A stretch of DNA of 64,000 bases from Rickettsia hoogstraalii (GCF_000825685.1 NZ_CCXM01000001.1:1325828-1389827), one strand, 5' to 3'; counted from the first letter of the stretch, positions 1 through 12,097 are shown. Notes: generated by a model from the sequence alone, not told the origin. Translations and numbers: made by a program.

Positions 1-477
1 TATATTTAAGCTATTTTTCCCTACTTTCTGAACCACTTCTTCCATCAATTGCAATAGATTAATATTGCCCTTTATTTCTAATCCTTGCTCATTAGTGATC
101 GGTAATGAATTACTTAGTCTTAATAATTCTGAAAAATCTGAAGGGGATATTAGGACATCAAGTTGAGCCTTTGTTTTTCTACCTTTTCCGTCTTCCTTAA
201 AGCCTTCAACTTTACCAATACTAATAGGTAGATTTTTTAAATAAATTTCTTTACTAGCACCCTGTATATTTTTATCATTTGCTACTTTGAAGTTAGCTTG
301 TTGCTGAGAAACATACGGTCCCGGCTTTCTGGGGTCTAGTTTGTTTATTAGAGCTTCTATAAAATTAGTTGTACGTGTTATAGCTAGTTTATCTGTTTCT
401 AAAATATTATTTAAATTAGTATTTTTTATTAAATAAAGATTTCTTATTAGCCGGTCTAATTCATTCTTATGTTTCAT
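1..477 (-). CDS. Hypothetical protein, 3' end outside window
   Basis: This reading frame enters from the left edge, and only its first 159 codons are inside the window, so the stop codon is not seen. It starts at ATG (477 on the complement), with an AGAGGG ribosome-binding site five bases upstream. The visible protein is hydrophilic and rich in Asn, Lys and Leu, with no signal peptide or membrane segment. A Leu/Ile/Asn-rich start is followed by a basic patch (KEDGKGRKTK, about residues 95-105). I do not recognise the family. It is transcribed in the same direction as mdh, which lies upstream of it, about 130 bases away. The long uninterrupted frame and good ribosome-binding site argue for a real gene. 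Confidence 0.7.
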   Translation of the reverse strand, partial: MKHKNELDRLIRNLYLIKNTNLNNILETDKLAITRTTNFIEALINKLDPRKPGPYVSQQQANFKVANDKNIQGASKEIYLKNLPISIGKVEGFKEDGKGRKTKAQLDVLISPSDFSELLRLSNSLPITNEQGLEIKGNINLLQLMEEVVQKVGKNSLNI

Positions 478-610
478 AATTTCCCTCTATTAATAAAAAT
501 AAACCAAAATATAATACCATTTATGTTAAATTAACAATACTAATAATTAGTATTTAATTCAATATTTTAAATCTTGTTGCATTTGTGCTTCAATAATATA
601 ATTTTATCAT

Positions 611-1582
<972 letters not shown>

Positions 1583-1680
1583 TTAAATATGCCTATTACT
1601 ATATTACAAATAGATTCAAGAAAAAAGAATTTTTAAATTATATTGTTAATTGGTTAATTCATAAAAATTAACCATTCACA

Positions 1681-1709
1681 TTGACTTTATTAAAATAGAT
1701 TAATATAAT
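1681..1709 (+). promoter_or_regulatory. Sigma-70-like promoter of the ankyrin gene
   Basis: TTGACT (1681-1686) and TATAAT (1704-1709) are separated by 17 bases, a near-consensus sigma-70 promoter, about 66 bases before the ATG at 1776. It implies that the ankyrin gene was an independently expressed unit. Identified by eye. Confidence 0.6.
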
Positions 1710-1775
1710 GCCGAGTCAAAAAAATACCATGAAACATGGAATTTTAATAAAATAACTAGAAAAAAGAAAATAACT

Positions 1776-2644
1776 ATGCCTAAAATTTCTAAGTTAATAA
1801 ATATTTTAAAATCTTGTATAGGAAAGGGGAATAATGCAAAAGAATGTAAAACCGTTCCAGATGTGTTTCATGATTTACGCATTAGTATTAACAATAGTCT
1901 TAATAGTAAAGATGTAAGCTTTGTACGGTAGATAGCCCAGAAAACAAAAGTACCCTACATCATGTAACTGACCTAGTAGAGCTTAAAGAATTGCTTCAAA
2001 AAAATATTGATCCTAATATACAAGATGAGAATGGTGATACTGCTTTAGAGGTTACAGGTAATTTTGAAAAAGCCAAAATGTTACTTGAATATGGGGCTAC
2101 GGTGAATGACTATAAACAGATGGGTGAAGTATTATATTACTGTGGTCGTAACTCAGTAGAAAACAAAATTATTCTTTCACTATTAATGTATAATAATGCT
2201 AATACTAATTTTACAAAAGCAAACTTAGTAAGACAATGTAAAGAACCGCATGAAGAGGCAGAGCGGTTAATAAAACGAATTGAAAAAATAAAGGGCTTAA
2301 TATATCAAAGTAAAGAAGTAGAGACGTTAAGAGTATATGTTGACAGATTACAGAACTTAAAAAATAAATATGAAAAAGCAAAGGATAGTAGCCAAGCTGT
2401 TTCAAAAATAATATTAGATTATATTGAAAATCAAGAGAGTGATAGTTTAAAAGCTAAACTTGTTACTACTTGTCAAAATCTAGGGTTAATCGAAGATTAT
2501 TCGGAAGTAGCTCAAGAAAATGCATTATATAAGTGCTTGGATGAGGCTTTTGATTTACTTGATCAAGGATTAATAGGAGAGGATGCTCAAAATAACAGTA
2601 GTTTGATCAACTATTACGTGGATCGATTTCACGATTGTCCCTAG
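1776..2644 (+). pseudogene. Ankyrin-repeat protein gene, frameshifted
   Basis: An ATG at 1776 opens a frame of 51 codons (starting MPKISKLINIL) that stops at TAG 1929-1931. Just before this stop another frame reads CTVDSPENKSTLHHVTDLVE and continues without interruption to the stop at 2642-2644. That second frame carries an ankyrin repeat (STLHHVTDLVELKELLQ..., then NIQDENGDTALEVTGNFEKAKMLLEYGATVN), followed by a charged alpha-helical tail of about 150 residues. A single-base shift near 1915-1925 therefore splits one gene of about 285 codons. A shorter protein from a TTG start at 1991 is possible but would lose half the first repeat. Ankyrin proteins are a variable, often effector-related class in Rickettsia. 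Its function here is unknown and it is probably inactive. Confidence 0.7.
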
Positions 2645-2659
2645 TGGTTAAGCTGACTT

Positions 2660-2968
2660 TGTTGTATGGTTTGATTTCATTCCTGCGTGGATTGGTTTTC
2701 TCGTCATTGCGAGAAAGTATTGTTGTGTGGATATAAAGGTCGTCATTGCGAGGAGGCATTGTTGCGTAGACCGGTAAAACCTACTGTGTTACTCCGTGGC
2801 TTGCTAACTAGGTCCATAAAAACAATAAAAAATACTAATAATTTTAGTATTTTTAACTGGATCCCGTGGTCAAGCCACGGGGGATGACAGAGGTAAAACT
2901 GATCCACGCAACAAGACCGCTCGCAATGACGACTTGGTATTCACGCTGGCAATGTCTTGCAGGATGAT
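2660..2968. repeat. Composite nested palindromic repeat
   Basis: This fills the 335-base gap between the ankyrin gene and tlc. Two CGTCATTGCGAG starts (2702 and 2740) pair with CTCGCAATGACG ending near 2931. Nested inside are a CCGTGG...CCACGG element (about 2800-2890) and an inner AT hairpin, TACTAATAATTTTAGTA. The same nested order recurs at 51632-51820. A 66-codon frame through it is repeat sequence, not a gene. Confidence 0.8.
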
Positions 2969-2979
2969 ACACAAAACTA

Positions 2980-4518
<1,539 letters not shown>

Positions 4519-4551
4519 TTATTTTTTTAGTACCGGAGTGGATACTAGAGT

Positions 4552-4654
4552 CGTCATTGCGAGAAGAATTACGTAGTAATTCGACGAAGCAATCTCAGGA
4601 GTTTGTTATTATTTCATGAGATTGCCACGCAGCCTATGGCTGCTCGCAATGACG
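4552..4654. repeat. CGTCATTGCGAG palindromic element
   Basis: A 103-base element with inverted ends CGTCATTGCGAG and CTCGCAATGACG and an inner CAATCTCAGG / ATGAGATTG pair. It fills the gap between tlc and pyrG. Confidence 0.85.
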
Positions 4655-4798
4655 GAAAAACCGTTCCACGCAACAAGACTTTTGTAGGGATGACCCCCAA
4701 CGTTTTTCAAAAACTGTCCGGCTATATTATTTTTTATGCAACCTAGACTATAATAAAAACTATGTCAAGATTTTTTAAAATAGTCTCATATATTGTTG

Positions 4799-6559
4799 TT
4801 AATTACATTTGTTATACTCAATCGCTGCTTTAATAAACTGAATAAATAACGGATGAGCTTCAAAAGGTTTAGATTTAAATTCCGGATGAAATTGTACTCC
4901 TACGAACCAACGAAGTTCCGGTAGTTCAATTATTTCTACAATCTCTTCATCTTTTGAAAAACCGCTAAATACTACTCCGTTTTTTTCAAAAATATTTTGA
5001 AATTCATTATTAAATTTATATCTATGACGATGTCTCTCATTTATTTCAAGGCTTTTATAAGCATTAGCTGCAATGGTACTTGCAACCAAACTACAAGGAT
5101 AAGAGCCGAGCCTCATAGTCTTTTTTACATCAGACATCTTCCCAAACTTCGCTTCTAGGGGTAATTTGTACGTCGATCCGGTAACTCGAATCCTCACGTA
5201 CGTTTGTGTACGCTGCGGTTCTGCGTTCCGTGTCTCCTTCAAATTCCTCCCTATAAGCGACTTTGGAAAGATGTCTATTTTCAATTGTTATTTTTGAGTC
5301 TTCACAGTTTTTATTTATTTTCTCAATAATTTTTGTACCGTCTACTTTAAATTCTTCCGTTACTGCATCTTTAATACCGATTAAGTTCTGAGCTATTTCG
5401 ATTGTCGCAAGTTGCATACCGAAACATATTCCAAAAAAAGGTATGTTATTAGTACGGGCATATGTTATTGCTGTAATTTTTCTTTTAGTTGCCCGTTCTC
5501 CAAATCCGCCTGGTACTAAAATCCCGTCTATATTTAATAATTTTTTATTAATATTCTCTTCAGTTAGATTTTCAGCATTTATCCATACTAAATCAATTTT
5601 GTATTTGTAATAAATACCTGCATGATCAAGTGCCTCGATTACTGATTTATAAGCATCTTTTAATTTATGATATTAGCTATTATAGCAATTCTTACTTTTG
5701 AATTAGAATCTTTTAGCCTACCAATTATATCATACCATTTATCTAATTTGGACGGTACGACATTAATATTAAAAAATTTTAATACTTTATTGTCAAGACC
5801 TGAATTATGATACGCAATCGGTACTAAATATATATTTTTTGATCTATTGCTGGAATAACATACTCAGATTCTATATTACAAAATAAAGCTATTTTATCTA
5901 TTTCGCTTTTTGAAATGTTACGTTCTGCACGACAGACTAGTATATTAGGTGTAATACCTATAGCACGTAATTCTTTAACTGAGTGTTGGGTAGGTTTTGT
6001 TTTTAATTCACGGGCAGTTTTAACATAAGGTAATAATGTTAAATTGAATAAATAAACAATTCTCGCTTTTTAATTTGTTACCGATTTGCCTTATAGCTTC
6101 AAAAAACGGTAGACCTTCAATATCACCGACTGTACCTCCTATTTCACAAATAATAAAATCAAAGCCCTTGGTGTTTGAAAGTATAAAATCTTTTATTATA
6201 TTTGTAACATGCGGGATGATTTGAACGGTAACGCCGGTGTAATTTCCTAAACGTTCATCTTTAAGTAATTTTGAGTATATCGCTCCTGTCGTGATGCTAT
6301 CAAACTTGCACGAGGAAACTCCGGTAAAACGTTCATAATGTCCAAGATCTAGATCAGTTTCTGCTCCGTCATCCGTTACATATACTTCTCCGTGTTCGTG
6401 AGGATTCATAGTCCCAGGGTCGACGTTAAGATAAGGGTCTAGTTTTCATACGCAAACTTTAAATCCTTTCGCTTGTAATAGCATAGCAAGAGATGCTGCC
6501 GTTAGACCTTTACCAAGTGATGAAACAACGCCGCCGGTAACAAAAATGAAACGTACCAT
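4799..6559 (-). pseudogene. pyrG: CTP synthase, disrupted by five lesions
   Basis: Read on the complement from ATG 6559, the sequence spells a whole CTP synthase in pieces. The synthetase domain begins [18 protein letters not shown] and includes [19 protein letters not shown]. The glutaminase domain includes GICFGMQLA (nucleophile Cys) and VGVQFHPEF. Codon 38 is TGA (6446-6448) where the family has Arg (VRKLDPYL). Frameshifts lie near 6041-6046 (one extra base before the [14 protein letters not shown] stretch), 5835-5840 (one A lost from an A-run), 5675 (one A lost before [10 protein letters not shown]), and 5183/5184 (one extra base inside an inserted RPE). The enzyme makes CTP from UTP and glutamine. 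With five independent lesions no functional protein is expected. Gene order with kdsB downstream of tlc is kept. Confidence 0.93.
5132..5276 (-). repeat. RPE-1-type palindromic element inside pyrG
   Basis: The arms AGACATCTTCCCAAA (5132-5146) and TTTGGAAAGATGTCT (5262-5276) are inverted repeats with one mismatch. The insert reads [20 protein letters not shown]... and then, in another frame, [16 protein letters not shown]. At 145 bases it is one longer than the coxB copy (144 bases, 43123-43266), which accounts for the frame change. Confidence 0.9.
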
Positions 6560-6581
6560 TATTTATTATAAACCTAGTTTA

Positions 6582-7307
6582 CTAATATTTTCGTAAAATT
6601 TTACTGCTTTTTTTTAAGTCTTCTTCCGTATCTACGGAAATAGGAACATTCTCAACTAAACATGTACCTATAGTCATACCGTTTTCAAGGACACGTAATT
6701 GTTCTAAACGTTCTGTTTTTTCTAAAAAAGTCGGCTTAAGAGATACAAATTTTTCTAAAGCGTTTTTGCGAAAACCATACATGCCTACATGATATAAAAA
6801 TTCTTCTGCACCGTTTGGAATAAGACTACGCGAAAAATACAATGCTTTCCCCGCCGAGTCAACCGCTACGGTAACATTACTACTAGCTTCCACTGATTCC
6901 CTATCTACCTTTACTACCGGTGTAACAATATCGTATTCGCTGTTTTTTAAATATTCTATAATTTTCAAAATAGAGCTAGGTTCAATGAAAGGCATATCTC
7001 CCTGTACATTAACTATGTAATTAATATTTTGATTATTTGGAATTAATTTAAAAGCTTCATAAGTACGATCAGTACCGGTTGGGATAGCACTATCCGTAAA
7101 TATTACTTTCCCTCCGACTTTTTTAATAATATTTGCTATCTCTTCCGAGTCGGTCGCAACATATGTATGCTCAAGGTTAGCCTGATTTACTTGTTTGAAT
7201 ACCCGCTCGATTAAAGTTATAGAACCGATAAGCTGCAGCGGTTTTTGTTTAAGCCTAGTTGAACTTAGCCTTGAGGGGATAATTATAGCCACATCCTGAT
7301 GCTGCAT
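6582..7307 (-). CDS. kdsB: 3-deoxy-manno-octulosonate cytidylyltransferase
   Basis: Activates Kdo as CMP-Kdo from CTP for lipopolysaccharide inner-core synthesis, in the cytosol. The 241 residues are family length. It shows the N-terminal nucleotide-binding signature [17 protein letters not shown] (about 9-25), ATDSEEI, the [11 protein letters not shown] substrate motif (about 100-110), and the C-terminal VDTEEDL typical of KdsB. ATG at 7307 is the only sensible start because it precedes the conserved first strand directly. It lies 22 bases from the dead pyrG, in the same direction, so an original pyrG-kdsB pairing is likely: CTP supply and CTP use. With pyrG lost, KdsB must depend on imported or otherwise supplied CTP. 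Confidence 0.96.
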   Translation of the reverse strand: MQHQDVAIIIPSRLSSTRLKQKPLQLIGSITLIERVFKQVNQANLEHTYVATDSEEIANIIKKVGGKVIFTDSAIPTGTDRTYEAFKLIPNNQNINYIVNVQGDMPFIEPSSILKIIEYLKNSEYDIVTPVVKVDRESVEASSNVTVAVDSAGKALYFSRSLIPNGAEEFLYHVGMYGFRKNALEKFVSLKPTFLEKTERLEQLRVLENGMTIGTCLVENVPISVDTEEDLKKSSKILRKY

Positions 7308-7395
7308 AAACTTCCTATATATTAAATTAAAAATAATTGTTGACAGATTAGCCTTTTTCGGCGATAAAGTAAAACATAATTTTTGAATATATTTT

Positions 7396-7488
7396 CGTCA
7401 TTGCGAGCGACTAAAAGGAGCGTGGCAATCTCGTTACTATTTACTGAGATTGCTTCGTCAATTACTTTGTAATTTCCTCGCAATGACG
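7396..7488. repeat. CGTCATTGCGAG palindromic element
   Basis: A 93-base copy between kdsB and the tRNA genes, with intact terminal inverted repeats and the inner GGCAATCTCG / GAGATTG pair. Confidence 0.85.
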
Positions 7489-7522
7489 TAGGCTTTTTAC
7501 TTATAAGCATAAATATATTTAA

Positions 7523-7598
7523 GAGCTCGTAGCTCAGTCGGTAGAGCATTTGACTTTTAATCAAAGGGTCCCGGGTTCGAATCCCGGCGAGCTCACCA
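7523..7598 (+). tRNA. tRNA-Lys (anticodon TTT)
   Basis: The acceptor strands GAGCTCG (7523-7529) and CGAGCTC (7588-7594) pair perfectly, followed by A and an encoded CCA. The D arm is AGCTCAGTCGGTAGAGC, the anticodon loop ACTTTTAAT has TTT, and the T arm is CCGGGTTCGAATCCCGG. Complete and canonical. Confidence 0.97.
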
Positions 7599-7612
7599 TA
7601 CTTCTACACTGT

Positions 7613-7689
7613 GGGTTTGTAGCTCAGCTGGTTAGAGCACACGCCTGATAAGCGTGAGGTCGGAAGTTCAAGTCTTCTCAAACCCACCA
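7613..7689 (+). tRNA. tRNA-Ile (anticodon GAT)
   Basis: GGGTTTG (7613-7619) pairs with CAAACCC (7679-7685), then A and an encoded CCA. The D arm is AGCTCAGCTGGTTAGAGC, the anticodon loop CTGATAA holds GAT, and the T loop is TTCAAGT. It lies 14 bases after tRNA-Lys, so the two are probably one transcript. Rickettsia rRNA genes are dispersed; none is seen beside this tRNA. Confidence 0.96.
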
Positions 7690-7743
7690 TTCAATCCACT
7701 AAAATCTATATTACATATCTAAAGAAGAATAAGAAATATTAGA

Positions 7744-8169
7744 TTAATCAGTAATTTCTTTATATAAATAACATTTTTTCTCAATGAGTCTTTTTAAAGG
7801 TAGGAAGAGGTTAGAAGGTAGATTATCAAGAGCAAATCACTGCCAGCTTTCTACCTTATGAGGCTCAAGGTTTTGTAATTCATGCTCATTTAAACAATGA
7901 GCTTTAAGGAAAATCGAGACATAATGCTTTTGTTCTTTTTCAAAAATATCGTTAGTCACCGCTATAAATTGTGGGTTTTCAATGATTAGATTTGTTTCTT
8001 CTAAAACTTCACGGATAGCACATTCTTCAAATGTTTCTCCAAATTCTAAATGTCCACCGGCAGGAGCATAACTAGACTCACCATGGGAACTAATACGTTT
8101 ACCTAATAAAATTTCATTTCTATTATTAAAGATTAAAATACCGATACCGATGCGTGGGTGGTTAGTCAT
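7744..8169 (-). pseudogene. Nudix hydrolase, truncated by an internal TGA
   Basis: ATG at 8169 opens a Nudix domain with the full Nudix box (GGHLEFGETFEECAIREVLE, then ETNL; about residues 38-61). The family hydrolyses nucleoside diphosphates linked to X. The frame stops at TGA (7837-7839) after VESWQ, yet the same frame continues FALDNLPSNLFLPLKRLIEK to TAA 7744-7746, giving 141 codons in all. The expected residue at the stop is Trp (VESWQW in this kind of Nudix protein), so a single TGG-to-TGA change explains it. The catalytic box is intact, so a shortened 110-residue protein missing the last helix could still be made. Confidence 0.75.
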
Positions 8170-8326
8170 ATATTAAGTAGCTCCGAGTAAATGAAAAGTC
8201 GATATACGAAGTTCTATCTATTGACTTAATTAATAGCTTACGTTAATTTCCAAATCAAATAAAAAATATTGCTTATTTAAATACCGTGAGCTATTTGTAG
8301 ATTATATTTAATATTTACCTGTAGTT

Positions 8327-9901
8327 ATGAATTCTACCAATCAATCACCAAATAATAGCTTAACTCTCTCATGGCTTAAGCTTGGTATAGTGTCTTTAGG
8401 GCTTGCCGGTTTATATTCGATTATTTTGGTGGTATTACGTACCCCACAACTCGCTAGCTTTTTCCCGAATCCGCATATTTTCAAATCTGCTTTAATTATT
8501 CATGTTAATTTATCGGTATTAATTTGGTTGTTATCCATTACGGCTAGTGTTTGGGGGCATAAAACGTCATTGCGAGGAGCGAAGCGACGCGGCAATCCCA
8601 GGAATTTTGCACTTTTTCATGAGATTGCCACGCTCTCTACGTTCGCTCGCAATGACGTGTTTCGCTTTTACCCTAAACTCGCTTTTCTAGCTACTCTTCT
8701 AATCGCTATTTCCCCAATAGCCGGGCATAATCCGGTGATGAATAATTATATACCGATGCTTGAAAATATCGTATTTATTTTGGGGTTAAGCTTATTTGGT
8801 GTTACGTTGCTGTTATACGCTATGAGTGTTTTATATTTCTTCGATTGGATGAACTTAAATAGTCTAGTTAATTTTACAATATTATCGACTATTATAATGT
8901 TTATTTTAAGCTTCGTTTGTTTTGGATGGTCTTATAACGGCTTACAAAATATCATTCAAATTATTCCTATCGAGATAGAATTCTATTATGAATTACTTTT
9001 TTGGAGCGGAGGTCATTTATTACAATTTATATATACTCAAATATTAATATTTATTTGGGTGGTCTTATTTCAAAAGCTAATAGGTAGAGAATTAAAATTC
9101 CAAAAATTCTATCTGTTCTTACTTTATTTGAATTTTGTTTTCGGCATTCTTATAGTTTGCGGTCATATATCTTATGATATTATTGATGGTAGTTTTAAAG
9201 AGTTTTATACAAACCATATGAAATATCTAGGTGGTATTGCTCCTGTTTTATGTTTGATAGGTATGGGGTTTGAGTGGGTATGTCACTGTACCGTCATTGC
9301 GAGCGACTGTAAGGAGTGTGGCAATCTCAGGATGTTTGCTGAGATTGCTTCGTCAATTGCTATGCAATTTCCTCGCAATGACGATATCACCAAAACCACC
9401 TTCCTTTGCTCTATTACTTTATTTCTACTTGGTGGGCTTATAGCAATGAATATCACAGGTATAAATGTGGTAATCCCCGCTCATTATCACGGGTCTATAG
9501 TAGGGATTAGCATTGCTTGTATGGGGTATAGTTATTTGGGTATTGTGGGGTATCAACGTCATTGCGAACGACTAAAAGGAGCGTGGCAATCTCATGAGGT
9601 AATACAAAAACTCCCGAGATTGCCGCGTCGGCACTTCATGCCTCCTCGCAATGATAATATTATCAACTTCACATTCTACCTACTAACATTCGGGCAGATT
9701 CTGCACATACTCGGGCTAGCATTCGCCGGCGGTTACGGGGTTATGCGGAAAGATCCAAATAGCGTAATGCCGATGTCTGCTAAGCTATTAATGGGAATGA
9801 TGGGCGGAGGAGGGCTGATTGCTATAGTAGGCGGCTTGATGTTTGTATATATTTGTGTTAAAGTAATGTTTTTTAAAAGTATAAAACCAGAACATGAGTA
9901 A
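8327..9901 (+). CDS. Heme-copper oxidase subunit I-like membrane protein with three in-frame repeats
   Basis: A 524-residue integral membrane protein with about 12 hydrophobic segments. It resembles cytochrome oxidase subunit I-like proteins (cbb3/NorB side). Candidate ligands are His in [11 protein letters not shown] (near residue 55), [26 protein letters not shown] and [16 protein letters not shown]. The exact catalytic role is not deducible; a His-His CuB pair is not obvious. Three stretches are foreign to the family: [20 protein letters not shown] onwards (from nt 8565), [20 protein letters not shown] (from 9292) and [20 protein letters not shown] (from 9557). Each is a translated CGTCATTGCGAG repeat lying between hydrophobic segments with the frame kept open. 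The gene overlaps folE by 8 bases (ATGAGTAA). Confidence 0.8.
   Translation: MNSTNQSPNNSLTLSWLKLGIVSLGLAGLYSIILVVLRTPQLASFFPNPHIFKSALIIHVNLSVLIWLLSITASVWGHKTSLRGAKRRGNPRNFALFHEIATLSTFARNDVFRFYPKLAFLATLLIAISPIAGHNPVMNNYIPMLENIVFILGLSLFGVTLLLYAMSVLYFFDWMNLNSLVNFTILSTIIMFILSFVCFGWSYNGLQNIIQIIPIEIEFYYELLFWSGGHLLQFIYTQILIFIWVVLFQKLIGRELKFQKFYLFLLYLNFVFGILIVCGHISYDIIDGSFKEFYTNHMKYLGGIAPVLCLIGMGFEWVCHCTVIASDCKECGNLRMFAEIASSIAMQFPRNDDITKTTFLCSITLFLLGGLIAMNITGINVVIPAHYHGSIVGISIACMGYSYLGIVGYQRHCERLKGAWQSHEVIQKLPRLPRRHFMPPRNDNIINFTFYLLTFGQILHILGLAFAGGYGVMRKDPNSVMPMSAKLLMGMMGGGGLIAIVGGLMFVYICVKVMFFKSIKPEHE
8565..8657. repeat. In-frame CGTCATTGCGAG element, copy 1 in the heme-copper gene
   Basis: 93 bases, exactly 31 codons, with ends CGTCATTGCGAG and CTCGCAATGACG. 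Translated as a hydrophilic loop beginning [11 protein letters not shown]. Confidence 0.88.
9292..9383. repeat. In-frame CGTCATTGCGAG element, copy 2 in the heme-copper gene
   Basis: 92 bases with the same terminal inverted repeats. The frame stays open across it and both flanks (CHCTVIASD...FPRNDD). Confidence 0.85.
9557..9656. repeat. In-frame CGTCATTGCGAG element, copy 3 in the heme-copper gene
   Basis: About 100 bases, slightly degenerate (CGTCATTGCGAA ... CTCGCAATGATA). Translated as [11 protein letters not shown]...MPPRNDNI between two hydrophobic segments. Confidence 0.83.
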
Positions 9902-10466
9902 ACCGACTAGAGAAGAAGCTAAAGAAGCGGTAAGAACATTACTAAAATTCATTGGTGAAGATCCAAATAGAGAAGGGTTACTTAAAACTCCCGAGAGAGT
10001 AATTAATAGCTATGAAGAGATATTTTCCGGTTATGAAAAAGATATAGCTGAAATATTAAGTACCAAATTTTACGATACTTGTAATTTTCAGGACTTTATC
10101 TCGCTGGAAGGCATAAAATTTACCTCTTTTTGTGAACATCATATGTTACCTTTTAACGGTACGGTACATATAGCTTATATTCCGGATAATTGTATTATCG
10201 GTATAAGTAAGCTAGCACGAATAGTAAATATTTTTGCTAGAAGGTTACAAATTCAAGAAAAAATGACGGTACAAATAGCAGAAAGCGTACAGGATAATTT
10301 AAAACCGCTTGGTGTTGCCGTTAAGATTTCTGCTTTACATAGTTGTATGTCGATGCGTGGAGTGATGCAAGATAATAGCGTAATGAACACTATGCATTAT
10401 ACGGGTATATTTGCCGAGCAGCAGAAATATCGCCATGAGTTTTTAAACCTTACTGCTAAAAGATAG
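9894..10466 (+). CDS. folE: GTP cyclohydrolase I
   Basis: Converts GTP to 7,8-dihydroneopterin triphosphate, the first step toward folate or other pterins, as a cytosolic decamer. The 190 residues are a normal bacterial length. The zinc ligands C80 and H83 lie in [10 protein letters not shown], with C151 in [11 protein letters not shown], and the substrate pocket motif [20 protein letters not shown] is at about 104-123. Its start overlaps the end of the upstream membrane-protein gene by 8 bases (ATGAGTAA), implying translational coupling. Downstream repeats separate it from proS. Confidence 0.97.
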   Translation: MSKPTREEAKEAVRTLLKFIGEDPNREGLLKTPERVINSYEEIFSGYEKDIAEILSTKFYDTCNFQDFISLEGIKFTSFCEHHMLPFNGTVHIAYIPDNCIIGISKLARIVNIFARRLQIQEKMTVQIAESVQDNLKPLGVAVKISALHSCMSMRGVMQDNSVMNTMHYTGIFAEQQKYRHEFLNLTAKR

Positions 10467-10484
10467 AATATCGATAACCAGTGG

Positions 10485-10605
10485 GTCATTGCGAGGAGCG
10501 TAGCGACGTGGCAATCTCGTCAAGCATCCTGAGATTGCCACGCTCCTTTCAGTCGCTTGCAATGACGATTAGGCATCTACGCAGGCAATGCCTTCTCGCA
10601 ATGAC
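10485..10605. repeat. CGTCATTGCGAG-type element with extra tail
   Basis: A GTCATTGCGAGG start (10485) pairs with TTGCAATGACG ending at 10567; a second half element, TCTCGCAATGACG, ends at 10605. It fills the folE-proS gap. Confidence 0.8.
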
Positions 10606-10634
10606 GGAAAAATATATTAAACTAAAAAAATTCT

Positions 10635-11930
10635 ATGTTATTATCAAAATATTTTTTACCTGTTTTAAAGGAAGAGCCAAGTGAAGCTCAAGTAACTTCA
10701 CATAAATTAATGCTTAGAAGTGGAATGATTAGGCAACAAGCAGCAGGTATTTATACATGGCTTCCGCTCGGCTTAAAAGTATTAAAGAATATCGAGAATA
10801 TAGTACGCTCGAATATGAATAAAGCAGGAGCTTTGGAAGTTCTAATGCCTTGCATCCAGCCGGCACATTTATGGATGGAATCGGGACGTTTTGATAATTA
10901 CGGTAAGGAAATGCTAAAATTTCAAGATCGCCACGATAATACTTTATTATTTGGTCCGACTAACGAAGATATGATTACGGATATTTTTCGTCATAATATT
11001 AAATCATATAAGGATTTGCCTAAAAATCTTTATCATATCCAGTGGAAATTTCGTGATGAGATTAGACCACGTTTTGGCGTTATGAGAGGACGAGAGTTTC
11101 TTATGAAAGATGCTTATTCTTTTGATATAAACGAAGAAAATGCCGTTAAGACCTATAATCAGATGTATCAGGCTTATATAAATACTTTCAGGGATTTAGG
11201 CGTGTTTGCTATCCCTGTTATTGCCGATAACGGTCCAATTGGCGGCAATTTAAGCCATGAATTTCATATTATTGCCAAAACCGGTGAAAGTACTATTTAT
11301 TACGATAAAAGATTTAAGACTTTAAAAGATAACCCTAATATTGATGTAGAGGAAATTAAAAGCTGGTACGCAGCAGCCGAAGAAAAGCATGATGTGAATA
11401 AATTGCCTATATCTGAACAAGAAATAACTAGCAGTAAAGGAATAGAAGTCGGGCATATTTTTTATATCGGCTCAAAATATTCGGTTAATATGAATGCTCT
11501 TATTAATGACGAACACGGTAAACTAACTCCTGTAGAAATGAGTTCTTACGGCATAGGTATTTCAAGGTTAGTGGCAGCTATTATAGAAGCAAATTGTGAT
11601 GAGAAAGGTATTATATGGTCTTCTAACGTTGCTCCTTTTAAAGTTTCTTTAATTAATTTAAATATTCATGATAGTAAATGCGTAGAGCTTGCGGCAAAGG
11701 CTTATAAAGAGCTATCTGCTCAAAACATAGAAGTGCTATATGATGATACTGAAGCACGTGCCGGCAGTAAATTCGCAACACACGACCTTATCGGTTCACC
11801 TTACCAAATTATTATCGGTCCAAAAAAAGCAGCCGATGATATTGTTGAACTGAAAAACCGTAAAAATGGGGTGATGGAAGATATCGAGGTAGATGGTTTA
11901 TCTAAACAAAGCAAAGTCTTATTTGTATGA
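10635..11930 (+). CDS. proS: Prolyl-tRNA synthetase, short alphaproteobacterial type
   Basis: Charges tRNA-Pro in the cytosol. At 431 residues it is the compact alphaproteobacterial form without the editing insertion domain. Class II signatures are present: motif 1 around [15 protein letters not shown] (about 38-60), motif 2 [20 protein letters not shown] with DAYSFD following (about 137-162), motif 3 [16 protein letters not shown] (about 300-315), then the anticodon-binding domain (KVSLINLN...[16 protein letters not shown]). ATG at 10635 starts directly with the expected [19 protein letters not shown]. In related genomes I expect ruvA close by; here accessory DNA follows. Confidence 0.97.
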   Translation: MLLSKYFLPVLKEEPSEAQVTSHKLMLRSGMIRQQAAGIYTWLPLGLKVLKNIENIVRSNMNKAGALEVLMPCIQPAHLWMESGRFDNYGKEMLKFQDRHDNTLLFGPTNEDMITDIFRHNIKSYKDLPKNLYHIQWKFRDEIRPRFGVMRGREFLMKDAYSFDINEENAVKTYNQMYQAYINTFRDLGVFAIPVIADNGPIGGNLSHEFHIIAKTGESTIYYDKRFKTLKDNPNIDVEEIKSWYAAAEEKHDVNKLPISEQEITSSKGIEVGHIFYIGSKYSVNMNALINDEHGKLTPVEMSSYGIGISRLVAAIIEANCDEKGIIWSSNVAPFKVSLINLNIHDSKCVELAAKAYKELSAQNIEVLYDDTEARAGSKFATHDLIGSPYQIIIGPKKAADDIVELKNRKNGVMEDIEVDGLSKQSKVLFV

Positions 11931-12069
11931 TAGATAGAGTAATATAGTACAAAAAATATCTTTATAAAAAATTTTAAAAATATCTCTAAAATTGTAAAGT
12001 TTTGTCGAACTTCTGAATAGCTCATTAAAATAAGGATTTCTTATCTAATATTTGACTAAATGTACTATG

Positions 12070-12097
12070 TGGCTAGCCGTAGAGGACTCGAACCTCT
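12070..12097 (-). other. tRNA 3'-end fragment, possible integration scar
   Basis: On the complement this reads AGAGGTTCGAGTCCTCT, a perfect T arm with a TTCGAGT loop, then ACGGCTA, G and CCA: the last 28 bases of a tRNA gene. No matching 5' acceptor strand (TAGCCGT), D arm or foldable anticodon arm is found beside it. The rest of the 352-base gap after proS (11931-12282) shows no gene. tRNA 3' ends are classic phage or island attachment sites, and accessory genes start right after it. The amino acid identity cannot be assigned. Confidence 0.55.

Noticed and set aside
2687..2887. 66-codon plus-strand frame
   Set aside because: It is entirely made of nested repeat sequence and has no ribosome-binding site.
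7837..7839. TGA recoding (Trp or selenocysteine) in the Nudix gene
   Set aside because: Rickettsia use the standard code, no SECIS-like structure is evident, and intact genes in the window use TGA as a stop (for example ftsW).
10481..10684. 67-codon frame before proS
   Set aside because: It is translated repeat and overlaps the proS start in another frame.
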